DNA of 64,000 nucleotides from Fibrobacter sp. UBA4297. GTDB lineage: Bacteria; Fibrobacterota; Fibrobacteria; Fibrobacterales; Fibrobacteraceae. The first letter of the stretch is position 1. Every line of letters begins with the position of its first letter. Location: the NCBI RefSeq assembly GCF_002394865.1, contig NZ_DGUZ01000009.1:75889-139888 (forward strand), written 5' to 3'. The position numbers were made by a program, and so were the translations under genes. Positions 1-8,681 of this stretch are shown here, piece by piece. The notes under the pieces were generated by a model. That model was given only the letters and a program-made list of their open reading frames with translations, searched no databases and was not told the origin of the DNA.

Positions 1-1
1 T

Positions 2-157
2 CGTGATAATTTCGGTCGTCTGCTTGCTAATGGACTTTATCACTACGTTGTTCGTAGCAAGACGAAGATTTCGAATGATGAAACTTCTTCGGAAACTAGG
101 ACGAAGACCAAAACTCAAACTTGGACTAAAAAACAAAAACTGTTGATTTCGAGGTAA
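2..157 (+). CDS. C-terminus of a secreted protein with FlgD-like Ig fold (5' end outside window)
   Basis: An open frame enters from the left edge and stops at TAA 155-157. The 51 visible residues include RDNFGRLLANGLYHYVV, which matches the last strands of the FlgD-type immunoglobulin fold (WDG.D..G..LANG.Y.Y.V) that closes many large secreted proteins of Fibrobacter and Bacteroidetes. A basic, Thr/Lys-rich tail follows (TKTKTQTWTKKQKLLISR). Only the end is present, so the function of the whole protein cannot be stated. The downstream gene starts 4 bases after the stop, so the two are probably cotranscribed. Confidence 0.6.
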   Translation, partial: RDNFGRLLANGLYHYVVRSKTKISNDETSSETRTKTKTQTWTKKQKLLISR

Positions 158-160
158 ATA

Positions 161-1030
161 ATGGAATTACGTGAAAAACCGGGCAAAGTGCAAAAGCTTT
201 TGGAACTTTCCCTCCGCTTTCGCCTGATTTTTGTGCTGTTGATGGTCGGCTTTGCGGTGGCGTTCCTTGCGACTGGCTGGCAACAGATGGCGTCGCTGCC
301 GCTGGGGGCTTCTGAAGCGCTTGGCATGTGGATTGTGAAGTTCACAAATGTTATGTCGGCATGGAATTCTGCACAGTACATTTTTGTAGCTGCGCTTTCT
401 ATGCTTGTGCTCTACTTTGTATTTGGCGGTGTGCGTGGCGGCTTTGGCGGCTTGCTTGCGCTTGCTGCGTTTGTGGGCGCGCTATTTGCCCTGGGGGGTG
501 ACGAGGACATGCTTCTCATATTCTTTGGCGTGTTTGCAGGCTTTGCCCTTTTGCTTGTGCTCTTTGCCAAGTGGAGTGTCGCCTGTGCTTTGTTCCCGTT
601 TGCGCTTTCGTGGCTACTTCTTACGGGATTTGTAAGCTGGTTCCCGCTGATGATAGGCAAGGCTTGGCTCATGTGGGCGGTGCTTAGCGCTATCGCATTT
701 TCGGGCATTGTCGCCTGTGCTTTGGTGGCGGGCAAGGAACTCGGTGAAGGTTCTCCGTCGGCCGGCGCTCTCGTGAAAGCGGGCAAGAGGATGCTTGCTC
801 CGGTCATGATAGCATCGCTCTTGGCACTCTCGGCACTTGTCGTCGATATGAGCGTCGTTGTGGATTGGAGAAGAATAGGCATTGCCGCCATTCTCTGGGT
901 GGCTTTTAACGTTTGGTTCTTCGGTTTCACGTTCGGGACGATGTCCTTTGCCCCGTGGGAACGCATCCGCTCCGGCTCTCGCCGCGTCAAGATGAGCGAC
1001 AAGAAAAAGAAATCTTCAAAGAAGAAGTAG
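161..1030 (+). CDS. Hypothetical polytopic membrane protein
   Basis: This 289-residue protein has about seven hydrophobic segments, roughly residues 24-46, 70-88, 92-110, 118-137, 140-165, 168-190 and 212-265, so it is an inner-membrane protein. The cytoplasmic tail is a run of lysines and serines ending SDKKKKSSKKK. I do not recognise a family; it lacks obvious charged transport motifs or catalytic signatures. The start is the ATG directly after the TAA of the preceding gene, and GAGG lies 7 bases before the ATG, overlapping that stop codon. The product may assist the upstream secreted protein, but that is inference from position only. Confidence 0.6.
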   Translation: MELREKPGKVQKLLELSLRFRLIFVLLMVGFAVAFLATGWQQMASLPLGASEALGMWIVKFTNVMSAWNSAQYIFVAALSMLVLYFVFGGVRGGFGGLLALAAFVGALFALGGDEDMLLIFFGVFAGFALLLVLFAKWSVACALFPFALSWLLLTGFVSWFPLMIGKAWLMWAVLSAIAFSGIVACALVAGKELGEGSPSAGALVKAGKRMLAPVMIASLLALSALVVDMSVVVDWRRIGIAAILWVAFNVWFFGFTFGTMSFAPWERIRSGSRRVKMSDKKKKSSKKK

Positions 1031-1059
1031 ACAGTAGGAAGTCGGCGGTAGGAAGTGTC

Positions 1060-1143
1060 ATGCCCGCCATTGCGCGGGCATCTCCATATTGTCATCCCGG
1101 CCGGAGCCTGTGCTGAGCAAAGTCGAAGCATGCCGGGATCGCC
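1060..1143. repeat. Two REP-like palindromes of the GTCATnCC family
   Basis: The first palindrome pairs ATGCCCGC (1060-1067) with GCGGGCAT (1074-1081). The second runs from GTCATCCCGG at 1091 to CCGGGATCGCC at 1143 and pairs ATCCCGG with CCGGGAT around a GCTGAGCAAAGTCGAAGC core. A T-run follows the second, so it may also end transcription from the left. Tandem CAGTAGGAAGT/GGTAGGAAGT words precede them at 1031-1057. Similar palindromes occur at 6698, 34059, 53942 and 63301. Confidence 0.6.
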
Positions 1144-1164
1144 TTTTTTATTGATGTCGTAATC

Positions 1165-1198
1165 AAAAAGCGTCCCGTGCGATTTGCACGAGACGCTT
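1165..1198 (-). terminator. Hairpin terminator, minus strand
   Basis: AAGCGTC (1168-1174) and CGTGC (1176-1180) pair with GCACG (1186-1190) and GACGCTT (1192-1198), with one mismatch. Reading the minus strand the stem is followed by a T-run, so it is a backup terminator for yicC. Confidence 0.5.
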
Positions 1199-1255
1199 GT
1201 TGTTGGAGTGTGGATGTTTTATTCTTTCTGATTATAAGGTAGATTGTTTTGAAGC

Positions 1256-1283
1256 AAAAAGCCCTACTTTCGTAGGGCTTTTT
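1256..1283. terminator. Bidirectional intrinsic terminator between the membrane-protein gene and yicC
   Basis: A perfect stem GCCCTAC (1261-1267) with GTAGGGC (1272-1278) and a TTTC loop is flanked by AAAAA and TTTTT, so it can work on both strands. It sits between convergent genes. Confidence 0.8.
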
Positions 1284-1345
1284 ATGGATAAAAAATCCAT
1301 GTTGAGAAATGGTGTTGAGAATTTTTGGCGCGCTCGGCTTTCGCC

Positions 1346-2227
1346 TTATGCCACGTTCATTGATTGTTCCCTAATGCACTCGATCTCGTTCTTGAGCTCG
1401 ATGGCAAGTGCTGCGATTTCGGCATTTTGGCACTTGGTGCCAAGCGTATTTGCTTCACGGCCCATTTCCTGGAGGATAAACCCGAGGTTCTTGCCCTGGG
1501 CGCCGCCCTTGGCGAGCGCGTCGAGGAACAGCTTGTTGTGGCTCCTGAATCTCGTGATTTCTTCGTGGATGTCGAGCTTGTCTGCCATGATGCAGGCTTC
1601 TTGTAAAAGGCGAACGTCGTCGATTTCGGAATCCTTCATGAGCGTGTTGATGCGTTCGCGGAACTTGACCTTCCATGTTTCAATGCGTTGCGGGTCGAGT
1701 ACTTCGATCTTGTCGATGACTTCGTTCAGGTGGATTACGCGGCGGGTGAGGTCTACGGCGAGGTTTGCTCCTTCCTTTTCGCGCATGGCGATGACGCCAT
1801 CCAATGCCTTGTCGAGTTCTGCCTTCAAGTGCTTTTCCCAGACTTCGTTGTCGCCGTTGCCGTCCGTGAACTGCAAAACCTCAGGGATGGCAAGCACATG
1901 TTCGAGCTTGATGTCGCCTGCAATGCCGTATTTCTTCTGCATCGCTTTCGTGATTTCCACGAACTTTGCCACAGCGGCTTCGTTGTAGCAAACGGGAATG
2001 TTCCCGGCGTTGCCTGCGCCAAGCGTAATCGAAAAGTTCACGGAACCGCGAACGAGCTTGTCCTTGATTTGTGCCTTGAAATCGTTTTCGAGGTAGGCGA
2101 AGTTCTTTGGAATCTTGCTCGAGATCTCGAGGAAACGGCTGTTCACGCTGCGCACTTCGATAACGCACGTGATTCCTTGCAGTGTGGATTCGCTTTTGCC
2201 GAACCCGGTCATGGAAATTATGGACAT
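1346..2227 (-). CDS. yicC: YicC/YloC family endoribonuclease
   Basis: The 293-residue product has the two blocks that define the family. The N-terminus MSIISMTGFGKSE matches the MIxSMTGFG signature, and the C-terminus REANTLGTKCQNAEIAAL followed by an acidic ELKNEIECIREQ helix matches the DUF1732 block. The length is usual for the family. Members in E. coli and Bacillus are reported to cleave RNA and affect small-RNA turnover, and the gene often precedes gmk, although no gmk is next to it here. The start is well fixed because the signature begins at residue 2. The terminator pair at 1165-1283 ends its transcript. Confidence 0.92.
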   Translation of the reverse strand: MSIISMTGFGKSESTLQGITCVIEVRSVNSRFLEISSKIPKNFAYLENDFKAQIKDKLVRGSVNFSITLGAGNAGNIPVCYNEAAVAKFVEITKAMQKKYGIAGDIKLEHVLAIPEVLQFTDGNGDNEVWEKHLKAELDKALDGVIAMREKEGANLAVDLTRRVIHLNEVIDKIEVLDPQRIETWKVKFRERINTLMKDSEIDDVRLLQEACIMADKLDIHEEITRFRSHNKLFLDALAKGGAQGKNLGFILQEMGREANTLGTKCQNAEIAALAIELKNEIECIREQSMNVA

Positions 2228-2412
2228 TTTGATTCTTGCGGCTTTGCCGCATCCTAGTTACTAGTTAAAATTAGTTGGTAGAACTTAGACCGCTACGCTC
2301 TTAGAACTTAGTAAGTTATTAGTTGTTAGTCATTGTCCGCAGTCTATATTAGGTGTTTTTTTTTGATTATAAAGCTCTAAAGACCAATGACTATTGACTA
2401 AGTTCTAAGTTC
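2228..2412. repeat. Intergenic repeat cluster (13-bp hairpin, TTAGAAC words)
   Basis: The gap upstream of yicC holds the hairpin GCGGC-TTT-GCCGC (2238-2250), the words GAACTTAGACCGCTACGCTC and TTAGAACTTAG (about 2283-2311), a TTATTAGTTGTTAGTC stretch, and the inverted form GACTAAGTTCTAAGTTC near 2395-2412. These are reduced copies of the heptamer element that is longest at 22708-22932. No other gene or regulator is visible. Confidence 0.6.
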
Positions 2413-2426
2413 CTGATTTTAATTAA

Positions 2427-4220
2427 TTAAATCTTGGATATCGTAGCGATGACGTGTTCGGCGCCGAAGTTCGGGAGCCCAATGGCGGTCAGGAACTTGC
2501 TTATCTTGTGTTCATTCTGGAAGTGCAAGTTTTCAATCTTGAACCCTTCCTTGTTGCACAGCGTATAGAAGTCCTTCACCGTCAAAAGGCGGATGTTCGG
2601 CGTATCGTACCATTCGTAGGGGAGTTCTTTGGAAATTGGCATGCGTCCGTGGAGCATCAGGCTTCCGCGGGCAGACCAGTGCCCAAAATTCGGGAACGTC
2701 ACGATGACTTGCTTTGCAACACGCAAAAGCTCGTTCAAAAGCGCCACCGGGTCGCGAATTTCCTGAATCGTGCGATTGATAATGGCGTAGTCGAAACTGC
2801 CGTCCTTGAGGTCGGCAATGCCACTTTCGTCCAAGTCGCGTTGGATGACCGGCACATCTTTTTCGAGGCAGTCGAGAATTCCTTTGATGTTTTTTTCGAT
2901 GCCAAAGCCCGAGACTTTCTTCTTGTGGATAAGGTAATCCAACAGGTCGCCGCTGCCGCAACCGAGGTCGAGTACATGGCTTCCTTCCTTTACGAGTTTG
3001 CCGAGGAGGTTAAAGTCGTTCTGGTCGTGGAATACAGGCACTGCCTGCGTTCCGTTTTGCGGGATAATCTTAGAATCGAGGAATCGGCCTACAGCTTTAC
3101 CGAGCTCGCCCACTTCAATCAAGAATCCGTCATGGCCAAATTGCGTGTCGAGTTCGAGGCTTGTCACAGTCTTGCCGGTGTTGATGAGCGCGCTTGTAAT
3201 GCGGCGGCTCTCGTGCGGCGGGAAAAGCCAGTCGGTCGAAAGGTTCACGTTCAGGACTTCAGCCTTGATGCCCTTGAATGCGTTTTCGATGCTGCCGTAT
3301 TCCGTTTCGAGGTCGAACGCGTCGGTCGCATGTGCGATGTGCAAGTAGCTGTTTGCATCAAAGCGGTCGACGAATTTCGTTCCCTGATAACGTAAGTAGC
3401 TTTCGATGGGCAAGTTCAAGTCGTACGGCGTCGAGTAAGTGACGGCGTGGCTTCTGTTTTCCTGGTCCTGGGCGCGCTTGAACTTCTTCTCCATGCCAAC
3501 GGCAGAGAGGTACGTGATGTGCGCGAGTTTGCGGGCGTTCGCAAGGCCAATGTCCGGTCTTGTCTTACCTTCTTCGTAATAGTCACCGCCGTGGAAGTTC
3601 GGGTCCTGCGTAATGACATCGCGGGCCACGACTTCAAAGCCGAGTGCCTGGCTAGAAAAGCGCGGAGAGCTTGCAATCACGATGATGCGCTTCACCTGTT
3701 CTGGGTAGTAAATCGCCCATTTCATCGCCTGGAATCCACCCATGGATCCACCGATGACGCTGTAGAATTCCTTGATGCCAAGAGCGTCTGCGAGTTCCTT
3801 TTGGGCGTGAACCATGTCGCCTATCGTAATGGTAGGGAAGGTACTGCCGTAGGGCTTGCCCGTGCGCGGGTTGATTGTTGCCGGGCCAGTAGAGCCCTTG
3901 CATCCTCCAAGGATGTTGCTGCAAACTACAAAGAATCGGTCTGTATCGATAGCCTTGCCTGGTCCGATGAGTTCGTCCCACCAGCCGGGCTTCTTGTCAT
4001 TTTCTGTGTACCAGCCGGCGGCGTGCGCATCGGCGGTCAACGGCGAACAAACCCACACGGCGTTATCGCCGGCGGCGTTCAATGTGCCGTACGTTTCGTA
4101 ACGGATGGTCAGGGCCGGGAGCGTCTTGCCGTTTTCCAGTAAAAAGCCCTGTTCACCATAATCCTTGTTGAAATCCTTGGGGATTACGGGACCAAACGAT
4201 TTATGCAAATATTCACTCAT
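2427..4220 (-). CDS. metX: Homoserine O-acetyltransferase fused to MetW
   Basis: This bifunctional 597-residue protein joins two enzymes of methionine synthesis. Residues 1-385 are MetX, an alpha/beta hydrolase that acetylates homoserine with acetyl-CoA: nucleophile Ser159 in GGSMGG, Asp330 in STDWLFPP and His363 in FGHDGFLIE form the triad. Residues 396-597 are MetW, with a SAM-binding fold (VLDLGCGSGDLLD, about 416-428). metX and metW are usually adjacent separate genes, so the fusion fits a shared role. The ATG at 4226 is two codons earlier, but it overlaps a TATATTTA box (4233-4226, minus strand), so the ATG at 4220, giving MSEYLHKS, is the likelier start on a nearly leaderless message. 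No SAM riboswitch is seen upstream. Confidence 0.93.
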   Translation of the reverse strand: MSEYLHKSFGPVIPKDFNKDYGEQGFLLENGKTLPALTIRYETYGTLNAAGDNAVWVCSPLTADAHAAGWYTENDKKPGWWDELIGPGKAIDTDRFFVVCSNILGGCKGSTGPATINPRTGKPYGSTFPTITIGDMVHAQKELADALGIKEFYSVIGGSMGGFQAMKWAIYYPEQVKRIIVIASSPRFSSQALGFEVVARDVITQDPNFHGGDYYEEGKTRPDIGLANARKLAHITYLSAVGMEKKFKRAQDQENRSHAVTYSTPYDLNLPIESYLRYQGTKFVDRFDANSYLHIAHATDAFDLETEYGSIENAFKGIKAEVLNVNLSTDWLFPPHESRRITSALINTGKTVTSLELDTQFGHDGFLIEVGELGKAVGRFLDSKIIPQNGTQAVPVFHDQNDFNLLGKLVKEGSHVLDLGCGSGDLLDYLIHKKKVSGFGIEKNIKGILDCLEKDVPVIQRDLDESGIADLKDGSFDYAIINRTIQEIRDPVALLNELLRVAKQVIVTFPNFGHWSARGSLMLHGRMPISKELPYEWYDTPNIRLLTVKDFYTLCNKEGFKIENLHFQNEHKISKFLTAIGLPNFGAEHVIATISKI

Positions 4221-4455
4221 ATGCATAAATATAGTAAAAGATTTAGTTGCTGTTCACTTGATGCCGCGCTTGAAAATGAAAAATATGTATGAGTAAAGAG
4301 GGGGTGTGCTATAAAATGCAAGGGTATAGTTTTTTTTATGTAATGGGATATACTTGTTAATAATAACGAATAATGTTGTAACCCTAAAAGTAAATGAATT
4401 ATTTTATCTGTTGTTCTTGGCCGTTGCATTGCAGAATTGAATGTTGTATATAAAA

Positions 4456-4480
4456 TAAAAAGCTCCTGTAAAGACAGGAG
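4456..4480 (-). terminator. dnaA intrinsic terminator
   Basis: On the minus strand CTCCTGT pairs with ACAGGAG (4463-4480, loop of four) and is followed by CTTTTTATTTTATA. It lies 28 bases past the dnaA stop. The rest of the 4227-4507 gap is AT-rich and shows nothing else I can name. Confidence 0.75.
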
Positions 4481-4507
4481 ATACATAAGAGCTTATGTTG
4501 CTTAAAA

Positions 4508-5833
4508 CTAGTCGTGTATGGTATTCTTGAGGCTTTCAATTAAGCGGGCAAAGCTCGGATCGGTTTCCATCTCTTTCTTGACGCTCTTGATGGCGTGCAC
4601 AACGGTGGAGTGGTCCTTGCCGCCAAAACGGGAACCGATGCTCTGCAAGCTGATGGGGGAGAGTTCGCGCATGAGGAACATGGCGACCTGGCGAGCCTTC
4701 GAGATTTCCTTGGTGCCGCGGCCCGGTTCGATGAGCTTAGTCTCGGGAACTTCGTAGTGCTGCGATACGGCATGGAGCACGGAGTCTAGGCTTACGCGGC
4801 GACGGAGTGTCGGGGCGATTTCGGTGACGACCTTCTGTGCGATATTCATGTCGATGTCGTGGCTCATGAGGCTCGACTGGAGCGTGAGCTTGATGATGGC
4901 GCTCTCGAGGCAACGCACGTTGCTTGCAATATTTTCAGCAAGGTAACGGATGACTTCGTCGCTGATTTCGAGGTGGCGTTCTTCGGCCTTCTTGTGGAGG
5001 ATGGCTTCGCGCGTTTCGACGTCAGGCGGCTGGATGTCAACGGTTAAGCCCCAGGAAAAGCGGCTCACGAGGCGGTCGGAGAGGTTTTTCACTTCGGCGG
5101 CGGGAGCATCGGAGGTAAGCACAATCTGCTTGCCAGCCTGGTGCAGTGCGTTGAAAATCAAGAAAAATTCGTTTTGCGTTTCGTACTTGCCCGTCCAGTT
5201 CTGGATGTCGTCAATCAGGAGAATGTCCACTTCGTTGCGGTAGAAATCGGACATTTCAGTGATGCGTTTTTCTTGCAGGCACTTCATGTATTGCTGCGAG
5301 AAGTCTTCGGATGTGAGGTAAATCACACGCTTGGTCGGGTCTTCTTCGAGAATGTAGTTACCGATGGATTGGAGCAAGTGCGTCTTGCCAAGACCTGAAG
5401 AACCATAAATAAATAGCGGGTTGTACTGCGTTCCATCAGGATTCCTTGCTACGGCGAGAGCGGCGTTGAAGGCGAGCTGAGCCTTGTCGCCCGGGACGAA
5501 GTTTTCGAAGCGAAAACTGCCAGAAAGCGGAACGCTCGGCTTGATAAATTCGCGGAAAGAGTTGTCGGAGGAGCTTGTTTGCGGCTGGTAAACGTCTTGC
5601 GGCTGGAATTCAAATTCCACCGGAGCTTCGTCGTGGGAAACGTCTTTCCAGGCGAGGCGGATAAGATCTTTGTAAGCGGCGTAGACTTTAACATCAAGTC
5701 CGGGGGGCACCGCGATAACGGCGTGTCCTGGGGTTTGGCTTACAAGTTTGGTCTGTGCAAAATATGTCTTGAATACCGTGTCCGACAGCATTCCGTGGAG
5801 GTAGTTCAAGCATCTTTCCCATTCAACCTGCAT
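4508..5833 (-). CDS. dnaA: Chromosomal replication initiator DnaA
   Basis: DnaA binds the origin and melts it to start replication. All parts are visible in 441 residues: a short helical domain I (1-80), a linker, the AAA+ domain with Walker A GSSGLGKT (144-151) and Walker B DILLIDDIQ, a sensor region SRFSWGLTVDIQPPD, and domain IV with the DnaA-box helix-turn-helix GGKDHSTVVHA. The ATG at 5833 has GAGGA six bases upstream; the in-frame TTG at 5839 would lie on top of that site, so the ATG is preferred. The usual partners dnaN, recF and gyrB are not next to it. A 9-bp inverted repeat lies in its promoter region (5859-5910). Confidence 0.96.
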   Translation of the reverse strand: MQVEWERCLNYLHGMLSDTVFKTYFAQTKLVSQTPGHAVIAVPPGLDVKVYAAYKDLIRLAWKDVSHDEAPVEFEFQPQDVYQPQTSSSDNSFREFIKPSVPLSGSFRFENFVPGDKAQLAFNAALAVARNPDGTQYNPLFIYGSSGLGKTHLLQSIGNYILEEDPTKRVIYLTSEDFSQQYMKCLQEKRITEMSDFYRNEVDILLIDDIQNWTGKYETQNEFFLIFNALHQAGKQIVLTSDAPAAEVKNLSDRLVSRFSWGLTVDIQPPDVETREAILHKKAEERHLEISDEVIRYLAENIASNVRCLESAIIKLTLQSSLMSHDIDMNIAQKVVTEIAPTLRRRVSLDSVLHAVSQHYEVPETKLIEPGRGTKEISKARQVAMFLMRELSPISLQSIGSRFGGKDHSTVVHAIKSVKKEMETDPSFARLIESLKNTIHD

Positions 5834-5858
5834 CTTCAATCCTCATCCGATTAATAAT

Positions 5859-5910
5859 CTATCAACAACTTAGGCGTTATAATTTAGCTAATTCTTCGGA
5901 ATGTTGATAG
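5859..5910. promoter_or_regulatory. Inverted repeat CTATCAACA / TGTTGATAG upstream of dnaA
   Basis: CTATCAACA (5859-5867) and TGTTGATAG (5902-5910) form an exact 9-bp inverted repeat with a 34-bp spacer, 26 bases upstream of the dnaA start. Each half differs at two positions from the DnaA-box consensus TTATCCACA, so autoregulation by DnaA is possible but not shown. Confidence 0.4.
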
Positions 5911-6034
5911 ACTTAACGGGGAAATAAACCTAAAAAAATTCTTACTTAAATGTAAAAGAAAATTAACATTCGTATTTGGGCTTTAGCGTGCGCCTGCAAA
6001 GTGTTCATTTTTCGCAAATTTTCTAATTTTTTTT

Positions 6035-6613
6035 ATGATGGAATTATATACTCTTGTGGATTATCTTTTTTGGATTCCCGTTCTTTTCTGGGTGGGGCTC
6101 CATTTTTGGTTTAGGAACGTTTCGTACGTCGTTTTTTTGAAAAAGCAATTGGACCGAGGCGAAAAGTGGGCGTATGTTCTGGAAGAATACGTGAAAAATC
6201 CAGGGCGTGTGAAGTTTTTGCGCTTTTGCGATTATCTATTTACTGCCGTGGCTTCCATATCGACGGCGACTGTTGTCGTGTGGACTTTGAGAAAATTTGG
6301 GTTTGCGGAAATGGCGAACTTCGGCTTTGTGACAGTAATCCTTTTCTTGGTGCTTGCGAATTTTATGAAGCGCAGGACGGAACTCAAGCTCACGGACTTG
6401 TTCCAATCGGCTTTTTATCTGGAATATCGCTGGGTGAATTACGGAATTCAGCGCAAGGGTATTACGATGTCGGATGAAAATATTCGGGATCGCGCGGGAC
6501 TCAGCTATGCGCATAAGCTCCGCAATGCCGAAGACCATGGCCGTTTCTGGAAGTACGTAAAGTCGATGGCTGCGTCTAAAAAGGTGCCGCCGGAAATGTT
6601 CGAGGTGTATTAG
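6035..6613 (+). CDS. Hypothetical membrane protein
   Basis: The 192-residue product has a hydrophobic N-terminal segment (about residues 5-35) and two close hydrophobic segments (about 67-85 and 92-110), then a soluble, basic C-terminal half with SYAHKLRNAEDHGRFWKYV. I recognise no family. It is transcribed away from dnaA from a shared AT-rich region, and no Shine-Dalgarno site is seen before either of the two adjacent ATGs. A membrane role is the only thing the sequence supports. Confidence 0.6.
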   Translation: MMELYTLVDYLFWIPVLFWVGLHFWFRNVSYVVFLKKQLDRGEKWAYVLEEYVKNPGRVKFLRFCDYLFTAVASISTATVVVWTLRKFGFAEMANFGFVTVILFLVLANFMKRRTELKLTDLFQSAFYLEYRWVNYGIQRKGITMSDENIRDRAGLSYAHKLRNAEDHGRFWKYVKSMAASKKVPPEMFEVY

Positions 6614-6697
6614 TTGGCAGAACTTAGAGCTTAGAACTTAGTAGGCAGTAGGAAGTGGATTGTAAACAGGAATGTTATGAGTTTGTTTTTGTTTGTC

Positions 6698-6719
6698 ATG
6701 CCCGATACCGATCGGGCAT
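6698..6719. repeat. REP-like palindrome
   Basis: ATGCCCGAT (6698-6706) pairs perfectly with ATCGGGCAT (6711-6719) around ACCG, preceded by GTC and followed by CGCC, the conserved frame of this family. It is preceded by AGAACTTAG heptamer words and CAGTAGGAAGT (6617-6657). Confidence 0.6.
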
Positions 6720-6778
6720 CGCCTTCACCTCTTGTCTGACGGCTATTGACTAATGACCATTGACCAAGTAGAGCAAGT

Positions 6779-7876
6779 ATGATTGATAAATTGGATTCTT
6801 TAGATGTGGGCGAGAAGGTGCTCGAAGGCAAGGCGGCGTGGAAGTACGCCGAGGATGTCTTGCAGCTGGTGTCGCGTACGTTTGCACTGAACATCCAGGT
6901 TTTGCGTGGCAAGCTGCACCGCAGTATTTTGCTTGCGTACCTTTATTTGCGCATTGCCGATACGGTCGAAGATGACCCGGACATGAAGGCGGGCGAAAAG
7001 GATTACGTGCTTGCACTGTTTGCTGACGTGTTCAAGACGGGTGCGCTCGAAACCGAAAAAATCCGTGCGTTTGTGGATGCACTCCCGGAATCGTGGCATG
7101 GCTCCGAGGACCCGAACAAGGATCTTTGCACCAAGGCCGAAGTCGTGGTGCCGCTCTTGAAGTCGCTCCCCGAGGTTTATAGAAAACCTGTTTGCGGTGT
7201 GGTTGTTGAAATGTGCGGTGGCATGGCTAAGTTTGCGCTCCGCCAGGAGGCGGCGCTTTCGTCGGGCTGGTTCACGCTTGAAAATGTAGGCGAGCTTGAT
7301 GAATACTGCTACTATGTGGCTGGCATTGTTGGCAAACTCTTGACGAAGCTTTTTTCGGCGGATACGTGCCTGATTGGCGCAAAACGTGAGGCTGAACTTT
7401 CGAAACTGGACGTTAGCTTTGGGCTTGCCTTGCAGGTCGTGAACATTGTGAAGGACTGTGTCGAAGATTCTGGACGCCGCGTGTGCTTTATCCCCGAAGA
7501 AATTTGCAAGCGTCATGGCTTTGCGCATCCGAGTGAACTCTTCAAGAATGGCGCCGATGTCGAGAAGTGTGGTGCCGTGCTTTCGGAACTTGTCCAAAAG
7601 GCTTGGCGTCATTTGGATGATGCTATTGCCTACACGAAGCTTATCCCGAACATCAAGATGCGCACGAGGCTCTTTTGCCTATGGCCACTCTTTATGGCGG
7701 CAGAGAACTTGAGCTTGATAGGGGATGGCGTGTCGGTGTTCACTTCGGACAAGAAAGTAAAGATAACGCGCGATACCGTTAAGCGGATAGTGAAGGAAAC
7801 ATCGATGCACTTCTATTCGGACAAGTGGATTGATGAAGCCTACGCGAGGATTAAGAATTTAGAATTTAGAACTTAG
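6779..7876 (+). CDS. Squalene/phytoene synthase family protein, squalene-synthase-like
   Basis: This 365-residue protein is a head-to-head prenyl transferase. The first Asp-rich motif is LRIADTVEDD (D61-D65) and the second is NIVKDCVED (D226-D230), which together hold the Mg-diphosphate groups. YCYYVAGIVGKLLTKLF (177-192) and the run ending FIPEEIC resemble eukaryotic-type squalene synthases (Y.VAG.VG...S.LF; N..RD..ED....FWP.E) more than bacterial HpnD or CrtB. No hopene cyclase, desaturase or prenyl synthase is adjacent, so the product could be squalene, dehydrosqualene or phytoene. The final residues LEFRT and the stop are encoded by a TTAGAAC-type intergenic repeat. Confidence 0.85.
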   Translation: MIDKLDSLDVGEKVLEGKAAWKYAEDVLQLVSRTFALNIQVLRGKLHRSILLAYLYLRIADTVEDDPDMKAGEKDYVLALFADVFKTGALETEKIRAFVDALPESWHGSEDPNKDLCTKAEVVVPLLKSLPEVYRKPVCGVVVEMCGGMAKFALRQEAALSSGWFTLENVGELDEYCYYVAGIVGKLLTKLFSADTCLIGAKREAELSKLDVSFGLALQVVNIVKDCVEDSGRRVCFIPEEICKRHGFAHPSELFKNGADVEKCGAVLSELVQKAWRHLDDAIAYTKLIPNIKMRTRLFCLWPLFMAAENLSLIGDGVSVFTSDKKVKITRDTVKRIVKETSMHFYSDKWIDEAYARIKNLEFRT

Positions 7877-7976
7877 AGCTTAGAGCTTAGATAAGTTTCT
7901 ATTTACTAGGGTCTAAAGCATCGGCATCGTCATTGCGATTCCCGCAGGGGCGAAGCAATCTATAAAAAGGAATTTT

Positions 7977-8645
<669 letters not shown>

Positions 8646-8681
8646 CCTAACCACTAACCACCAACCACTAACCACTGATTC

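Noticed and set aside
4217..4486. Small minus-strand frame between metX and dnaA
   Set aside because: It runs through the dnaA terminator, has low-complexity AT-derived residues and no ribosome site.
4227..4507. SAM or other riboswitch upstream of metX
   Set aside because: No conserved stems of SAM riboswitches are seen, and the TATATTTA box touching the start codon leaves no room for a leader.
5834..6034. Replication origin next to dnaA
   Set aside because: Only two degenerate box-like 9-mers are seen, and dnaN, recF, gyrB or rpmH are not adjacent. The data do not support an origin call.
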